Assembly (NCBI RefSeq): GCF_002099195.1
Contig: NZ_NBYX01000039.1
Coordinates: forward strand, 1 to 35,674
Source: Burkholderia puraquae
GTDB lineage: Bacteria; Pseudomonadota; Gammaproteobacteria; Burkholderiales; Burkholderiaceae
DNA length: 35,674 nt
Direction: 5' to 3'
In this document: piece after piece, positions 16,031 to 23,851 of the stretch
Layout: each line of letters starts with the position of its first letter
Numbering within the stretch: position 1 is the first letter of the stretch
Translations under genes and position numbers: made by a program
Notes under the pieces: model-generated
What the model was told of the DNA's origin: nothing
The model's database searches: none
Seen by the model: only the letters and a program-made list of their open reading frames with translations

Positions 16031-16795
16031 ATGACTCCCCCGACTGCACCGCCGGCCGACACGGCCAGGCGTCCGGCGAGGGTGACGGACGCGATGCGCG
16101 CAGGCGCCGGGATCGGGCCTGCGCGTACTGCCGTGCTTTCGATATCCGGGCGCGTGCGCGGCGGGATGGCGTTCGCGTTCTTCGGTTTCCTGACCTGCGA
16201 CTTGCCGACCAGGCTGCATGGCGCCCCTTCCAGCTGGACATGGAATGGCATCGGTGCGCTTGCCTGCGGCATCGCCGGCTATGCGACGAGAAGCGGGGCG
16301 CCCGGCAGGTGTGCGCGTCGGTCGATGCTCGGGTGCATGGCCGCCATTTGCGCGGGATTGACGCTCGATGCAATGCGCTCCCCGCTCGATGCCATTCTCA
16401 ACATCTGCGGTGGAACGCTCGATGCCGGCGCCATGTGGAATACGCTCGTGCTCCACCTCCAATGGTTTCCGATGTCGATGCTGGCCATGCTGGCGCTGTT
16501 GATCCTGCGCGAGGCTGACCGCAAGGACCCGCATCGACGCAGCACGGCACGCGTGCCTGTTCGGGCTCCGGTTCGGGTCGCGCTCGAATTTGCGGCGATG
16601 TTGGTCGTCATGGCGCTCGGCATGACCGCGATCAAGGCATTGGCGTTCAGCCTGGGGCTGCGTTGGGACACGAGCGGCGTCGCTTTTGCGATGCTCGTCA
16701 GCATGCTGGCGTTCTACGCACTGAGCGATCGGGCTGCGCTCGCAGAGGTGTCGTTGAAAGACCGCTTACGAAATAAAAACCGCCAGATTACTTAG
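16031..16795 (+). CDS. Polytopic membrane protein, tyrosinase operon
   Basis: 254 residues. After a basic 40-residue N-terminus come about six hydrophobic segments (around residues 43-57, 72-85, 100-110, 140-162, 185-205 and 218-235). One of them, LHLQWFPMSMLAMLALL, places a His and several Met in or at the membrane, which could bind metal, but this is only a suggestion. Start at 16031, 6 bases after the previous stop, implies coupling. No family recognised. Third gene of the tyrosinase unit. Confidence 0.7.
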   Translation: MTPPTAPPADTARRPARVTDAMRAGAGIGPARTAVLSISGRVRGGMAFAFFGFLTCDLPTRLHGAPSSWTWNGIGALACGIAGYATRSGAPGRCARRSMLGCMAAICAGLTLDAMRSPLDAILNICGGTLDAGAMWNTLVLHLQWFPMSMLAMLALLILREADRKDPHRRSTARVPVRAPVRVALEFAAMLVVMALGMTAIKALAFSLGLRWDTSGVAFAMLVSMLAFYALSDRAALAEVSLKDRLRNKNRQIT

Positions 16796-17211
16796 GATGA
16801 CATAAATCGAAGACGTGCGGCCGGATCGCCTCCAGACGATCCGCACGGCCGGCGAGGCGCGCACCGATTCCGGACGAGTTCGCGCACCTGCGCAGCCATA
16901 TCGACCTGTCGAAGCCGGTGTTTACGGCCCGCGTTTCCGTAACGTGAGCTCGCCGGCGTCGGCACGACGCACGGCGCGGATCGTGCGTGCCGTGCCAGCG
17001 GGCGGGGCTCGCCATCCGGGCAGCGGGGAAGGCGGGCGCCCGCCGTGGTCGCCGGCCGGCGCCGCCAGTCCCCCCACGCCCAGCTTTTTGCTCATCAACA
17101 ACGACAAAAATCATCATTTCGCCTCCGGCGGTGTCTCAGCAGAATGTCTCCATTCCAGCTCACGCGACGGCACGCGCGTCGCACTGAGCCGCACTTCAGA
17201 AGGAGACAGCC
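16796..17211. other. Intergenic region before the monooxygenase gene
   Basis: 416 bases with no intact gene. Positions about 16865-16950 read, in one frame, RAPIPDEFAHLRSHIDLS and on to a stop, which looks protein-like, while the preceding 60 bases look coding in another frame; this may be the decayed end of an old gene. A perfect 14-bp palindrome GGCGGGCGCCCGCC lies at 17031-17044. The final 40 bases carry the ribosome site AAGGAGA of the next gene. Confidence 0.4.
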
Positions 17212-18552
17212 GTGGCAGTCGAAACAACCTCAATCGATACGCTCGTCGTCGGCGCCGGTCAGGCCGGTGTGGCCATGAGCGAGCACCTGGGCAAGCTGGG
17301 CGTACCGCATCTCGTGCTGGAGCGCAGCCGCATCGCCGAACGCTGGCGCACGGGGCGCTGGGATTCGCTGGTCGCGAACGGCCCCGCGTGGCACGACCGC
17401 TTTCCCGGGCTCGAATTCGACGGCCTCGATCCTGACGCGTTCGCATCGAAAGACCAGGTCGCGGACTACTTCGAAGCGTATGCGCGCAAGTTCAACGCGC
17501 CGATCCGCACCGGCGTCGAGGTGAAGCAGGTTGTGCGCAATACGGGCAAGCCCGGTTTCGTCGTCGAGACCTCCGACGGCACGATCGAGGCGAACCGCGT
17601 GGTCGTGGCGACGGGGCCGTTCCAGCGCCCGGTGATTCCGCCGATCGCGCCGGACGACGCGCGTCTCATGCAAATCCATTCCGCCGACTATCGCAATCCG
17701 GGCCAGCTTCCGGACGGCGCGGTGCTGGTGGTCGGCGCGGGTTCGTCGGGCGTGCAGATCGCCGACGAACTGCAGCGCGCGGGCCGGCAGGTCTACCTGT
17801 CGGTCGGCCCGCACGATCGCCCGCCGCGTGCGTATCGCGGCCGCGACTTCTGCTGGTGGCTCGGCGTGCTCGGCGAATGGGACAAGGAGGTCGCGACGCC
17901 CGGCCGCGAACACGTGACGATCGCGGTGAGCGGCGCGCGCGGCGGCCATACGGTGGATTTCCGCAAGCTTGCGAACCAGGGCGTGACGCTCGTCGGGCTG
18001 ACGAAGTCGTTCGACGGCGGCGTGGCCGTGTTCGAACGCGATCTCGCGATCAATCTCGCGCGCGGCGACGAGAACTACCTGTCGCTGCTCGACGCGGCCG
18101 ACGCCTATGCGGCACGCAACGGCCTCGACCTGCCGGAAGAGCCGGAAGCCCGCTACATCCTGCCGAACCCCGACTGCGTCGCGCACCCGATCCTCGCGCT
18201 CGACCTCGCCGGCGCGGGCGTCACGTCGATCATCTGGGCGACGGGCTACGCGGTGGACTACGGCTGGCTGAAGGTCGACGCGTTCGCCGGCAACGGCAAG
18301 CCGCAGCACCAGCGCGGCGTGTCGAAGGAGCCGGGCATCTATTTTCTCGGGCTGCCGTGGCTGTCGCGGCGCGGCTCCAGCTTCATCTGGGGCGTGTGGC
18401 ACGACGCGCGGCACATCGCCGATCACATCGCGACGCAGCGCACCTACCTCGATTACCACGACGCATCGCAGCGCCGCTCGACATCGCGCCCGGAGCAGGG
18501 CGGCGCCGCGGCGCACGCCGACGCGCAGCCGCTTGCCGACGCGGTGAACTGA
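17212..18552 (+). CDS. Flavin-dependent monooxygenase (FMO/CzcO-like)
   Basis: 446 residues, cytosolic. An FAD-binding motif VVGAGQAGVAMSEHL (residues 13-27), the FMO-like ERWRTGRWDSL segment, a second dinucleotide motif VVGAGSSGVQIADEL for NADPH, and the late IIWATGY motif define a class B flavin monooxygenase. Such enzymes oxygenate N, S or carbonyl carbon. GTG start with a strong AGGAGA site. It is the first gene of a plus-strand run FMO-Rid-DUF1028-M20, and its His/Gln/Ala-rich tail (after residue 425) is outside the fold. Likely opens or activates the substrate imported by the NCS1 permease downstream; substrate unknown. Confidence 0.9.
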   Translation: MAVETTSIDTLVVGAGQAGVAMSEHLGKLGVPHLVLERSRIAERWRTGRWDSLVANGPAWHDRFPGLEFDGLDPDAFASKDQVADYFEAYARKFNAPIRTGVEVKQVVRNTGKPGFVVETSDGTIEANRVVVATGPFQRPVIPPIAPDDARLMQIHSADYRNPGQLPDGAVLVVGAGSSGVQIADELQRAGRQVYLSVGPHDRPPRAYRGRDFCWWLGVLGEWDKEVATPGREHVTIAVSGARGGHTVDFRKLANQGVTLVGLTKSFDGGVAVFERDLAINLARGDENYLSLLDAADAYAARNGLDLPEEPEARYILPNPDCVAHPILALDLAGAGVTSIIWATGYAVDYGWLKVDAFAGNGKPQHQRGVSKEPGIYFLGLPWLSRRGSSFIWGVWHDARHIADHIATQRTYLDYHDASQRRSTSRPEQGGAAAHADAQPLADAVN

Positions 18553-18627
18553 CCGAACCCGTGCCGCCGGCCGCACCGCGTTCGCGTCCGGTGCGGCGGC
18601 GAGACCCCTGACGACCGAAGGATTTCG

Positions 18628-19077
18628 ATGAGCCAACCCACCCATACCCGTATCCGCATGTTCAACACCAAGGATACCTACCCGAACCAGACGCTGGACA
18701 ACGACCTGTGCCAGGCCGTGCGGGCCGGCAACACCGTCTACGTGCGCGGCCAGGTCGGCACGGATTTCGACGGCAACCTGATCGGCCTCGGCGATCCGCG
18801 CGCGCAGGCCGAGCAGGCGATGAAGAATGTCAGGCAGCTGCTGGAGGAAGCCGGCAGCGACCTCACGCACATCGTGAAGACGACGACCTACCTGATCGAC
18901 CCGCGTTATCGCGAGCCCGTGTACCAGGAAGTCGGCAAGTGGCTGAAGGGCGTGTATCCGATTTCGACGGGGCTCGTCGTGTCCGCGCTCGGCCAGCCGC
19001 AGTGGCTGATGGAGATCGACGTGATCGCGGTGATCCCGGACAACTGGCAGCCGAACCGCGCGCAGGAGGCAACATGA
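18628..19077 (+). CDS. Rid-family (YjgF/YER057c/UK114) protein without the catalytic arginine
   Basis: 149 residues with the chorismate-mutase-like Rid fold (VRGQVGTDFDGN, AEQAMKNVRQLLEEAGSDL, KTTTYLIDPRYR). Canonical RidA deaminates imines using an arginine in the motif P-A-R-S; here the same place reads P-I-S-T (residues 111-114), so the arginine is absent. It therefore belongs with the Arg-lacking Rid subfamilies whose chemistry is not settled, and a plain enamine/imine deaminase role should not be assumed. Its stop codon overlaps the next start (ATGA). Ribosome site AAGGA. Confidence 0.88.
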   Translation: MSQPTHTRIRMFNTKDTYPNQTLDNDLCQAVRAGNTVYVRGQVGTDFDGNLIGLGDPRAQAEQAMKNVRQLLEEAGSDLTHIVKTTTYLIDPRYREPVYQEVGKWLKGVYPISTGLVVSALGQPQWLMEIDVIAVIPDNWQPNRAQEAT

Positions 19078-19751
19078 CTTTCTCCATCGTCGGGCGTTGC
19101 CCGGAGACGGGCCAGCTCGGGATCGCGATCAGCTCGTCGAGCATCGCGGTGGGCGCGCGCTGCCCATGGGTGCGCGCGGGCGTCGGCGCCGTCGCGACGC
19201 AGAACATCACGCTGCCGGCGCTCGGCCCGCAGATCCTCGACCTGATCGAGCACGAGCTGCTCGCGCCCGCCGCGGCGCTCGACCGCGCGCTCAGCGCGAA
19301 CGGCTGGAGCCAGTACCGGCAGGTCACGGTGATCGACGGGCAGGGGCAGACGGCATGCTTCACCGGCAAGGAAGCACTGGGCACGCATCACGCGGTGCAG
19401 GGCGAGCAATGCGTGGCGGCCGGGAACCTGCTGGCTGCGCCGGCCGTGATCGACGCGATGGCGCGTGCATTCGAACAGGCGCCGGGCCTGCTCGCCGATC
19501 GCCTGCTGGCCGCGATGCATGCGGCGATGGCGGCCGGCGGCGAGGCGGGGCCGGTGCATTCGGCCGCGCTGAAGGTGGCCGGCGACGTGACCTGGCCGAT
19601 CGTCGACCTGCGCGTCGACTGGGCCGATGCCGATCCGATCGGGCAGCTCGATGCGCTGTGGCAGGCTTATCGCCCGCAGATGCAGGACTACCAGACGCGT
19701 GCGCTGAACCCGACCGCCGCGCCGAGCTACGGAGTGCCGGGCGATGAATGA
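19074..19751 (+). CDS. DUF1028 Ntn-hydrolase-like protein
   Basis: 225 residues matching the DUF1028 pattern: MTFSIVGRCPETGQLGIAISSSSIAVG at the start, RCPWVRAGVGAVATQN, and later QCVAAGNLLA and a C-terminal DLRVDWADADPIGQLDALW. The family is placed in the N-terminal-nucleophile hydrolase superfamily; removal of Met would expose Thr2 as a possible nucleophile, which suits amide hydrolysis. ATG overlaps the Rid stop by four bases with a perfect AGGAGG site, and its end overlaps the M20 gene by 8 bases, so the genes are tightly coupled. No member of the family has a firmly known substrate to my knowledge. Confidence 0.85.
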   Translation: MTFSIVGRCPETGQLGIAISSSSIAVGARCPWVRAGVGAVATQNITLPALGPQILDLIEHELLAPAAALDRALSANGWSQYRQVTVIDGQGQTACFTGKEALGTHHAVQGEQCVAAGNLLAAPAVIDAMARAFEQAPGLLADRLLAAMHAAMAAGGEAGPVHSAALKVAGDVTWPIVDLRVDWADADPIGQLDALWQAYRPQMQDYQTRALNPTAAPSYGVPGDE

Positions 19752-20907
19752 CACGTCGAGCCGCACGCTGCTCGAACGGCTGATCGGTTTCGCGACGGTC
19801 AGCCGGGATTCGAACCTCGAGATGATCGGTTTCATCCGCGACTATCTTGCGGGTTTCGGCGTCGAGAGCGACCTGTTCTACAACGCGGAGCGCACGAAGG
19901 CGAGCCTGTACGCGACGATCGGGCCGCGCGATCGCGGCGGCATCGCGCTGTCGGGCCATACCGACGTGGTGCCGGTCGACGGGCAGGCGTGGACGGTCGA
20001 GCCGTTCCGGCTGACCGAGCGCGACGGCCGACTGTACGGCCGCGGCACGGCCGACATGAAGGGCTTCATCGCGTCGGTGCTCGCGGCCGTTCCGGCATTC
20101 GTCGCGCGGCCGCTGAGCATGCCCGTGCATCTTGCGTTCTCGTACGACGAGGAAGTCGGCTGCGTTGGCGTGCGGCCGATGCTCGACGCACTGGCCGCGC
20201 GCGCGCACCGGCCGCGCCTGTGCCTGATCGGCGAGCCGACCGAGCTGAAGCCGGTGCTCGGTCACAAGGGCAAGCTCGCGATGCGCTGCCACGTGAAGGG
20301 CGCCGCGTGCCACTCCGCGTATGCACCGTCGGGCGTCAACGCGATCGACTATGCGGCGAAGCTGATCGGCCGGCTCGGCGAGATCGGCGCGGCGCTCGCG
20401 CGGCCCGAACGGCACGACGTACGATTCGATCCGCCGTTCTCGACCGTGCAGACCGGGCTGATCAAGGGCGGCCGCGCGCTGAACATCGTGCCGGCCGAAT
20501 GCGAGTTCGATTTCGAGGTGCGCGCGTTGCCGGATTTCGACGCGCACGACGTGCCGAGGAAGCTGCAGGACTATGCGGAATCCGAACTATTGCCGCAGAT
20601 GCGCGCGGTGCAGCCCGATACCGACATCCGGTTGCAGCCGCTGGGCGCGTATCCGGGGCTCGCGACCGCGCCGGATAGCGAGGCCGCGCGCCTGCTCGCG
20701 ATGCTGAGCGGCTCCGATGCATTCGGTACGGTGGCGTTCGGCACCGAGGGCGGGCTGTTCGGGCAGGCCGGCATTCCGACCGTGGTGTGCGGGCCCGGCA
20801 GCATGGACCAGGGGCACAAGCCCGACGAGTTCGTCACGCTCGACCAACTGCTTGGATGCGACGCGATGCTGGGCCGGCTGGCCGCGCATCTTTCCGCGGC
20901 GGCCTGA
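19744..20907 (+). CDS. M20-family metallo-amidohydrolase (ArgE/DapE-like)
   Basis: 387 residues. Two-zinc site residues visible: H72 and D74 (SGHTDVVP), D104 (GRGTADMKG), the catalytic E136 with E137 (SYDEEVGC), E164 (GEPTE) and a C-terminal His in SMDQGHKPDEF. The dimerisation domain occupies about residues 178-290. Closest in style to N-acetylornithine deacetylase, but the genomic setting (not arginine genes) suggests it deacylates a pathway intermediate instead. Overlaps the DUF1028 gene by 8 bases. Last gene of the unit; a hairpin overlaps its stop codon. Confidence 0.9.
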   Translation: MNDTSSRTLLERLIGFATVSRDSNLEMIGFIRDYLAGFGVESDLFYNAERTKASLYATIGPRDRGGIALSGHTDVVPVDGQAWTVEPFRLTERDGRLYGRGTADMKGFIASVLAAVPAFVARPLSMPVHLAFSYDEEVGCVGVRPMLDALAARAHRPRLCLIGEPTELKPVLGHKGKLAMRCHVKGAACHSAYAPSGVNAIDYAAKLIGRLGEIGAALARPERHDVRFDPPFSTVQTGLIKGGRALNIVPAECEFDFEVRALPDFDAHDVPRKLQDYAESELLPQMRAVQPDTDIRLQPLGAYPGLATAPDSEAARLLAMLSGSDAFGTVAFGTEGGLFGQAGIPTVVCGPGSMDQGHKPDEFVTLDQLLGCDAMLGRLAAHLSAAA

Positions 20908-20957
20908 CACCGCCGCCGACACGTACGCACTGCCTTTCGCGGTGCGTGCGTGTTGCC
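20896..20957. terminator. Converging terminator region after the M20 gene
   Basis: GCGGCGG (20896-20902) pairs with CCGCCGC (20910-20916), overlapping the M20 stop codon; a second stem of ACGCAC with GTGCGT follows within the next 40 bases. They separate the plus-strand operon from the converging LysR gene. No T-tract. Confidence 0.35.
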
Positions 20958-20962
20958 GTTCC

Positions 20963-21892
20963 CTATCGTGCCGTCTCCACGACGATCTGCGCGAGCCGCT
21001 CGCGGCAGAAGTCGACGAACGACTGCGCCTGCTTCGTCAGTTGCCCGCGCTTCAGCCGTGCGCTCACGAGCCCCGACGGGCTCACCGTTTCGCTGAGGCC
21101 GATCGTCACGACGCGCTGGCCGTCGTACGTGTATTCGGAATGGGGGCGCGTGACGAGCAGCGAGAAGCCGAACCCCTGGCCGACCATCCCGCGCACCATC
21201 TCGATCGAAGGCGACCCGAACACGATGTTCGGCGTCAGCCCGAGTTCGTGAAAGAGGCTGACGAAATACGTGCGGCTCGGCTGCACGTCGAGCAGGATCA
21301 TCGGCTCGACGCAGAGGTCGCGCAATGACACGTGCGTCTGGCCCGCGAAGCGGTGGTGCTCCGGCAGCAGCACGTACGGCTGCTGCGGCGGCATCAGCGG
21401 CTCGGTCTCGATCGTGCCGTCGAGATCGTGGTCGTACATGAGCGCAAGATCGAACGTGCCGGACGTCAGGCCCTGCACGAGCTCCTGCTGGTCGCCGTCG
21501 CGCAGCCGGATGTTGACGCCCGGGTAGCGCTCGCGAAAGCCCGCGATCAGTTGCGGCAGATAGAGCGGCGCGACCGTCTCGAAGCAGCCGATGTCGATCT
21601 GCCCGGTGATCACGTCGTTGTCGGCGAGCGCGTTCTGTTCGAATTCGTGCGCGATGCGCAGCAGCTCCTGCGCTTTCCGGTAGAAGCGCGTGCCGCTCGG
21701 CGTCAGCGACACGCCCTGCGCGTGATGGCGGATGAACAGCTTCACGCCGAAGCTTTCCTCCAGGCCCTTGATCGCACTGGAGATCGACGGCTGCGCGATG
21801 AAGAGCTGGCGCGACGCCTCGGCGACGCTGCCGGATTCCACCGTCGTCACGAAGTACTTCAGTTGCCGCAAAGTGTAGTGAGCCACAAGCAC
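20963..21892 (-). CDS. LysR-type transcriptional regulator
   Basis: 309 residues. N-terminal winged helix-turn-helix (LRQLKYFVTTVESGSVAEASRQLFIAQPSISSAIKGLEE, residues 8-46) and a periplasmic-binding-like effector domain from about residue 95 (DIGCFETVAPLYLPQLIAGF onward). It is convergent with the M20 gene and divergent from the NCS1 permease, the usual position for a regulator of the permease and the catabolic run. Two GTG starts are possible, 21892 or 21886; the second is better spaced from AGAGGT. A dyad in the divergent gap (22011-22036) is a candidate binding site. Confidence 0.92.
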   Translation of the reverse strand: MLVAHYTLRQLKYFVTTVESGSVAEASRQLFIAQPSISSAIKGLEESFGVKLFIRHHAQGVSLTPSGTRFYRKAQELLRIAHEFEQNALADNDVITGQIDIGCFETVAPLYLPQLIAGFRERYPGVNIRLRDGDQQELVQGLTSGTFDLALMYDHDLDGTIETEPLMPPQQPYVLLPEHHRFAGQTHVSLRDLCVEPMILLDVQPSRTYFVSLFHELGLTPNIVFGSPSIEMVRGMVGQGFGFSLLVTRPHSEYTYDGQRVVTIGLSETVSPSGLVSARLKRGQLTKQAQSFVDFCRERLAQIVVETAR

Positions 21893-22010
21893 CTCTGATG
21901 CACGGCCCCGGCGTGCCGCCGCGGGCGCAATCTGTCCATGGTTGTGCGTAGCACCTTACCTGAAAGACCGCCGGTGCCGGCATTTCCGCTGCAGAGCTTT
22001 TTCGTATGTC

Positions 22011-22036
22011 CCGGAAATATTTTTAGTATTTTCCGG
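22011..22036. promoter_or_regulatory. Candidate LysR operator in the divergent gap
   Basis: An imperfect inverted repeat with arms CCGGAAA and TTTCCGG encloses ATA-N7-TAT, a T-N11-A arrangement typical of LysR boxes. It is the most A+T-rich spot of the 389-base gap 21893-22281 between the LysR gene and the permease. No other feature was seen in that gap. Confidence 0.5.
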
Positions 22037-22281
22037 TCCCGATGCGCGTGGCGCACCATCGTCTCCAACCTGGATCACGAAGCATACGAAGCGGCCGCGC
22101 CCGCGCCGGCGGGACATGTCATCCGTCCCCGCATGCGCATCGTCCGCTTCGTTCGGCACCGCTGCGCGTGCACGCGGCGCGTCGCCGCTCGCGTATCCGG
22201 ACCCGATTGCAGGCGCGCCCCCCAACGCGCGCCGGCTGACACGGCAAGCGCGCATCGGCGCGCAGGACAGGAGACATCACC

Positions 22282-23703
22282 ATGACGAACGTGGACCGCA
22301 ACGCGTCCCCGATGATAGAGAAGCACACGATCGGCTATGTGCCGCCCGCGGAACGCCACGGCAAGGTGCGCGATCTTTTCACGCTCTGGTTCGGCGGCAA
22401 CATCGCGCCGCTGCCGATCGTGACCGGCGCGCTTGGCGTGCAGATTTTCCACCTGAACCTGATGTGGGGCATCGTCGCGATCGTCGTCGGCCAGGCGGTC
22501 GGCGGCGTGCTGATGGCGCTGCATTCGGCGCAGGGGCCGCAGATGGGCATCCCGCAGATGATCCAGAGCCGCGCGCAGTTCGGCTCATGGGGAGCGCTGC
22601 TCGTCACCGTGATCGCGGCCGTGATGTACGTCGGCTTCTTCGCGTCGAACATCGTGCTCGCCGGCAAGTCGGTGCACGGCATCGCGGCGTCGGTGCCGGT
22701 GCCCGTCGGCATCGTGATCGGCGCGGTGGGCTCGGGGCTGATCGGCATCGTCGGCTACCGGTTCATCCACATCCTGAACCGGATCGGCACGTGGGTGCTC
22801 GGCATCGGGATCCTGGTCGGCTTCTGGATGATCCTCACGCACGTGACGACCGACGATTTCCTGACGCGCGGCGGTTTCAACTTCGCGGGATGGCTCGCGA
22901 CGGTGTCGCTGTCGGCGTTGTGGCAGATCGCGTTCGCGCCGTACGTGTCGGACTACTCGCGCTACCTGCCGGAGAACGTCGGCGTGGCGTCGACGTTCTG
23001 GGCGACCTATCTCGGCTGCACGATCGGCTCGACGCTCGCGTTCATCTTCGGTGCGGTCGCGGTGCTCGCGGTGCCGGCCGGCGCGGACGCGATGGATGCG
23101 GTCAAGCAGGCGACGGGCCCGCTCGGCCCGCTGATGCTCATGCTGTTCCTGTTGAGCGTGATCAGCCACAACGCGCTGAACCTGTACGGCGCGGTGCTCG
23201 CGGTGATCACGTCGGTGCAGACGTTCGCATACAAGTGGATTCCGACCGCGAAGGCGCGTGCGGTGGTGTCGGTCGTGATTTTCGTCGCGTGCTGCTACGC
23301 GGCGATCGGCGCATCGACGAACTTCGTCGGCAACCTCGTCGATCTCGTGCTCGCGCTGCTCGTCGTGCTGGTGCCGTGGACGGCGATCAACCTGATCGAC
23401 TTCTACGTGATCCACAAGGGCAAGTACGACATCCAGTCGATCTTCATGGCCGACGGCGGCGTATACGGCCGCTTCAATCCGCAGGCGCTGCTCGCGTATG
23501 CGATCGGCATCCTCGTGCAGATTCCGTTCATGAACACGCCGATGTATGCAGGCCCGATTCCCGCGCATCTCGGCGGCGCGGACCTGTCGTGGCTCGTGGG
23601 GCTGGTGCTGACGTCGCCGCTGTACTACTGGCTCGCGACGCGCGACAGCGCGTACCGGCGCCGGCAGACGGGCGCGCACCTGCCGTCGTCGGCGGCGCGG
23701 TAA
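22282..23703 (+). CDS. NCS1-family nucleobase/hydantoin-type permease
   Basis: 473 residues, about 12 membrane helices in the inner membrane. Family markers: WFGGNIAPLPIVTGALG in helix 1, the GPQMGIPQMIQSRAQFG segment, and FAPYVSDYSRYLPE in the middle. NCS1 carriers are sodium or proton symporters for cytosine, purines, hydantoins, allantoin, uracil or vitamin-like heterocycles. Divergent from the LysR gene and downstream of the FMO-Rid-DUF1028-M20 run, it probably brings in the substrate of that pathway. ATG with GGAGA site. Tail after residue 455 is polar. Confidence 0.92.
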   Translation: MTNVDRNASPMIEKHTIGYVPPAERHGKVRDLFTLWFGGNIAPLPIVTGALGVQIFHLNLMWGIVAIVVGQAVGGVLMALHSAQGPQMGIPQMIQSRAQFGSWGALLVTVIAAVMYVGFFASNIVLAGKSVHGIAASVPVPVGIVIGAVGSGLIGIVGYRFIHILNRIGTWVLGIGILVGFWMILTHVTTDDFLTRGGFNFAGWLATVSLSALWQIAFAPYVSDYSRYLPENVGVASTFWATYLGCTIGSTLAFIFGAVAVLAVPAGADAMDAVKQATGPLGPLMLMLFLLSVISHNALNLYGAVLAVITSVQTFAYKWIPTAKARAVVSVVIFVACCYAAIGASTNFVGNLVDLVLALLVVLVPWTAINLIDFYVIHKGKYDIQSIFMADGGVYGRFNPQALLAYAIGILVQIPFMNTPMYAGPIPAHLGGADLSWLVGLVLTSPLYYWLATRDSAYRRRQTGAHLPSSAAR

Positions 23704-23733
23704 GCGGGTCGTCGTTCGGCGCGATCGAGGAAA

Positions 23734-23767
23734 GCGGCCGCCGCATCGGTAGCGATGCGGCGGCCGC
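23734..23767. terminator. Bidirectional terminator, 15-bp perfect stem
   Basis: Bases 23734-23748 pair perfectly with 23753-23767 around loop GTAG. On the minus strand the stem is followed by TTT. It lies between the converging permease and YdeP-type genes. Confidence 0.7.
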
Positions 23768-23851
23768 GAGCGGAGAGGCAGGGGCGGCAGGAGGGAGCGG
23801 TGCGCGGCGTGTCGTGTCGCGCCGTGCGCCGCAACCCTGCCTGCCCGCGGG

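Noticed and set aside
17031..17044. Perfect 14-bp palindrome GGCGGGCGCCCGCC as an operator
   Set aside because: Pure G/C palindromes are common by chance at this composition and it lies about 170 bases from the next start with no promoter beside it.
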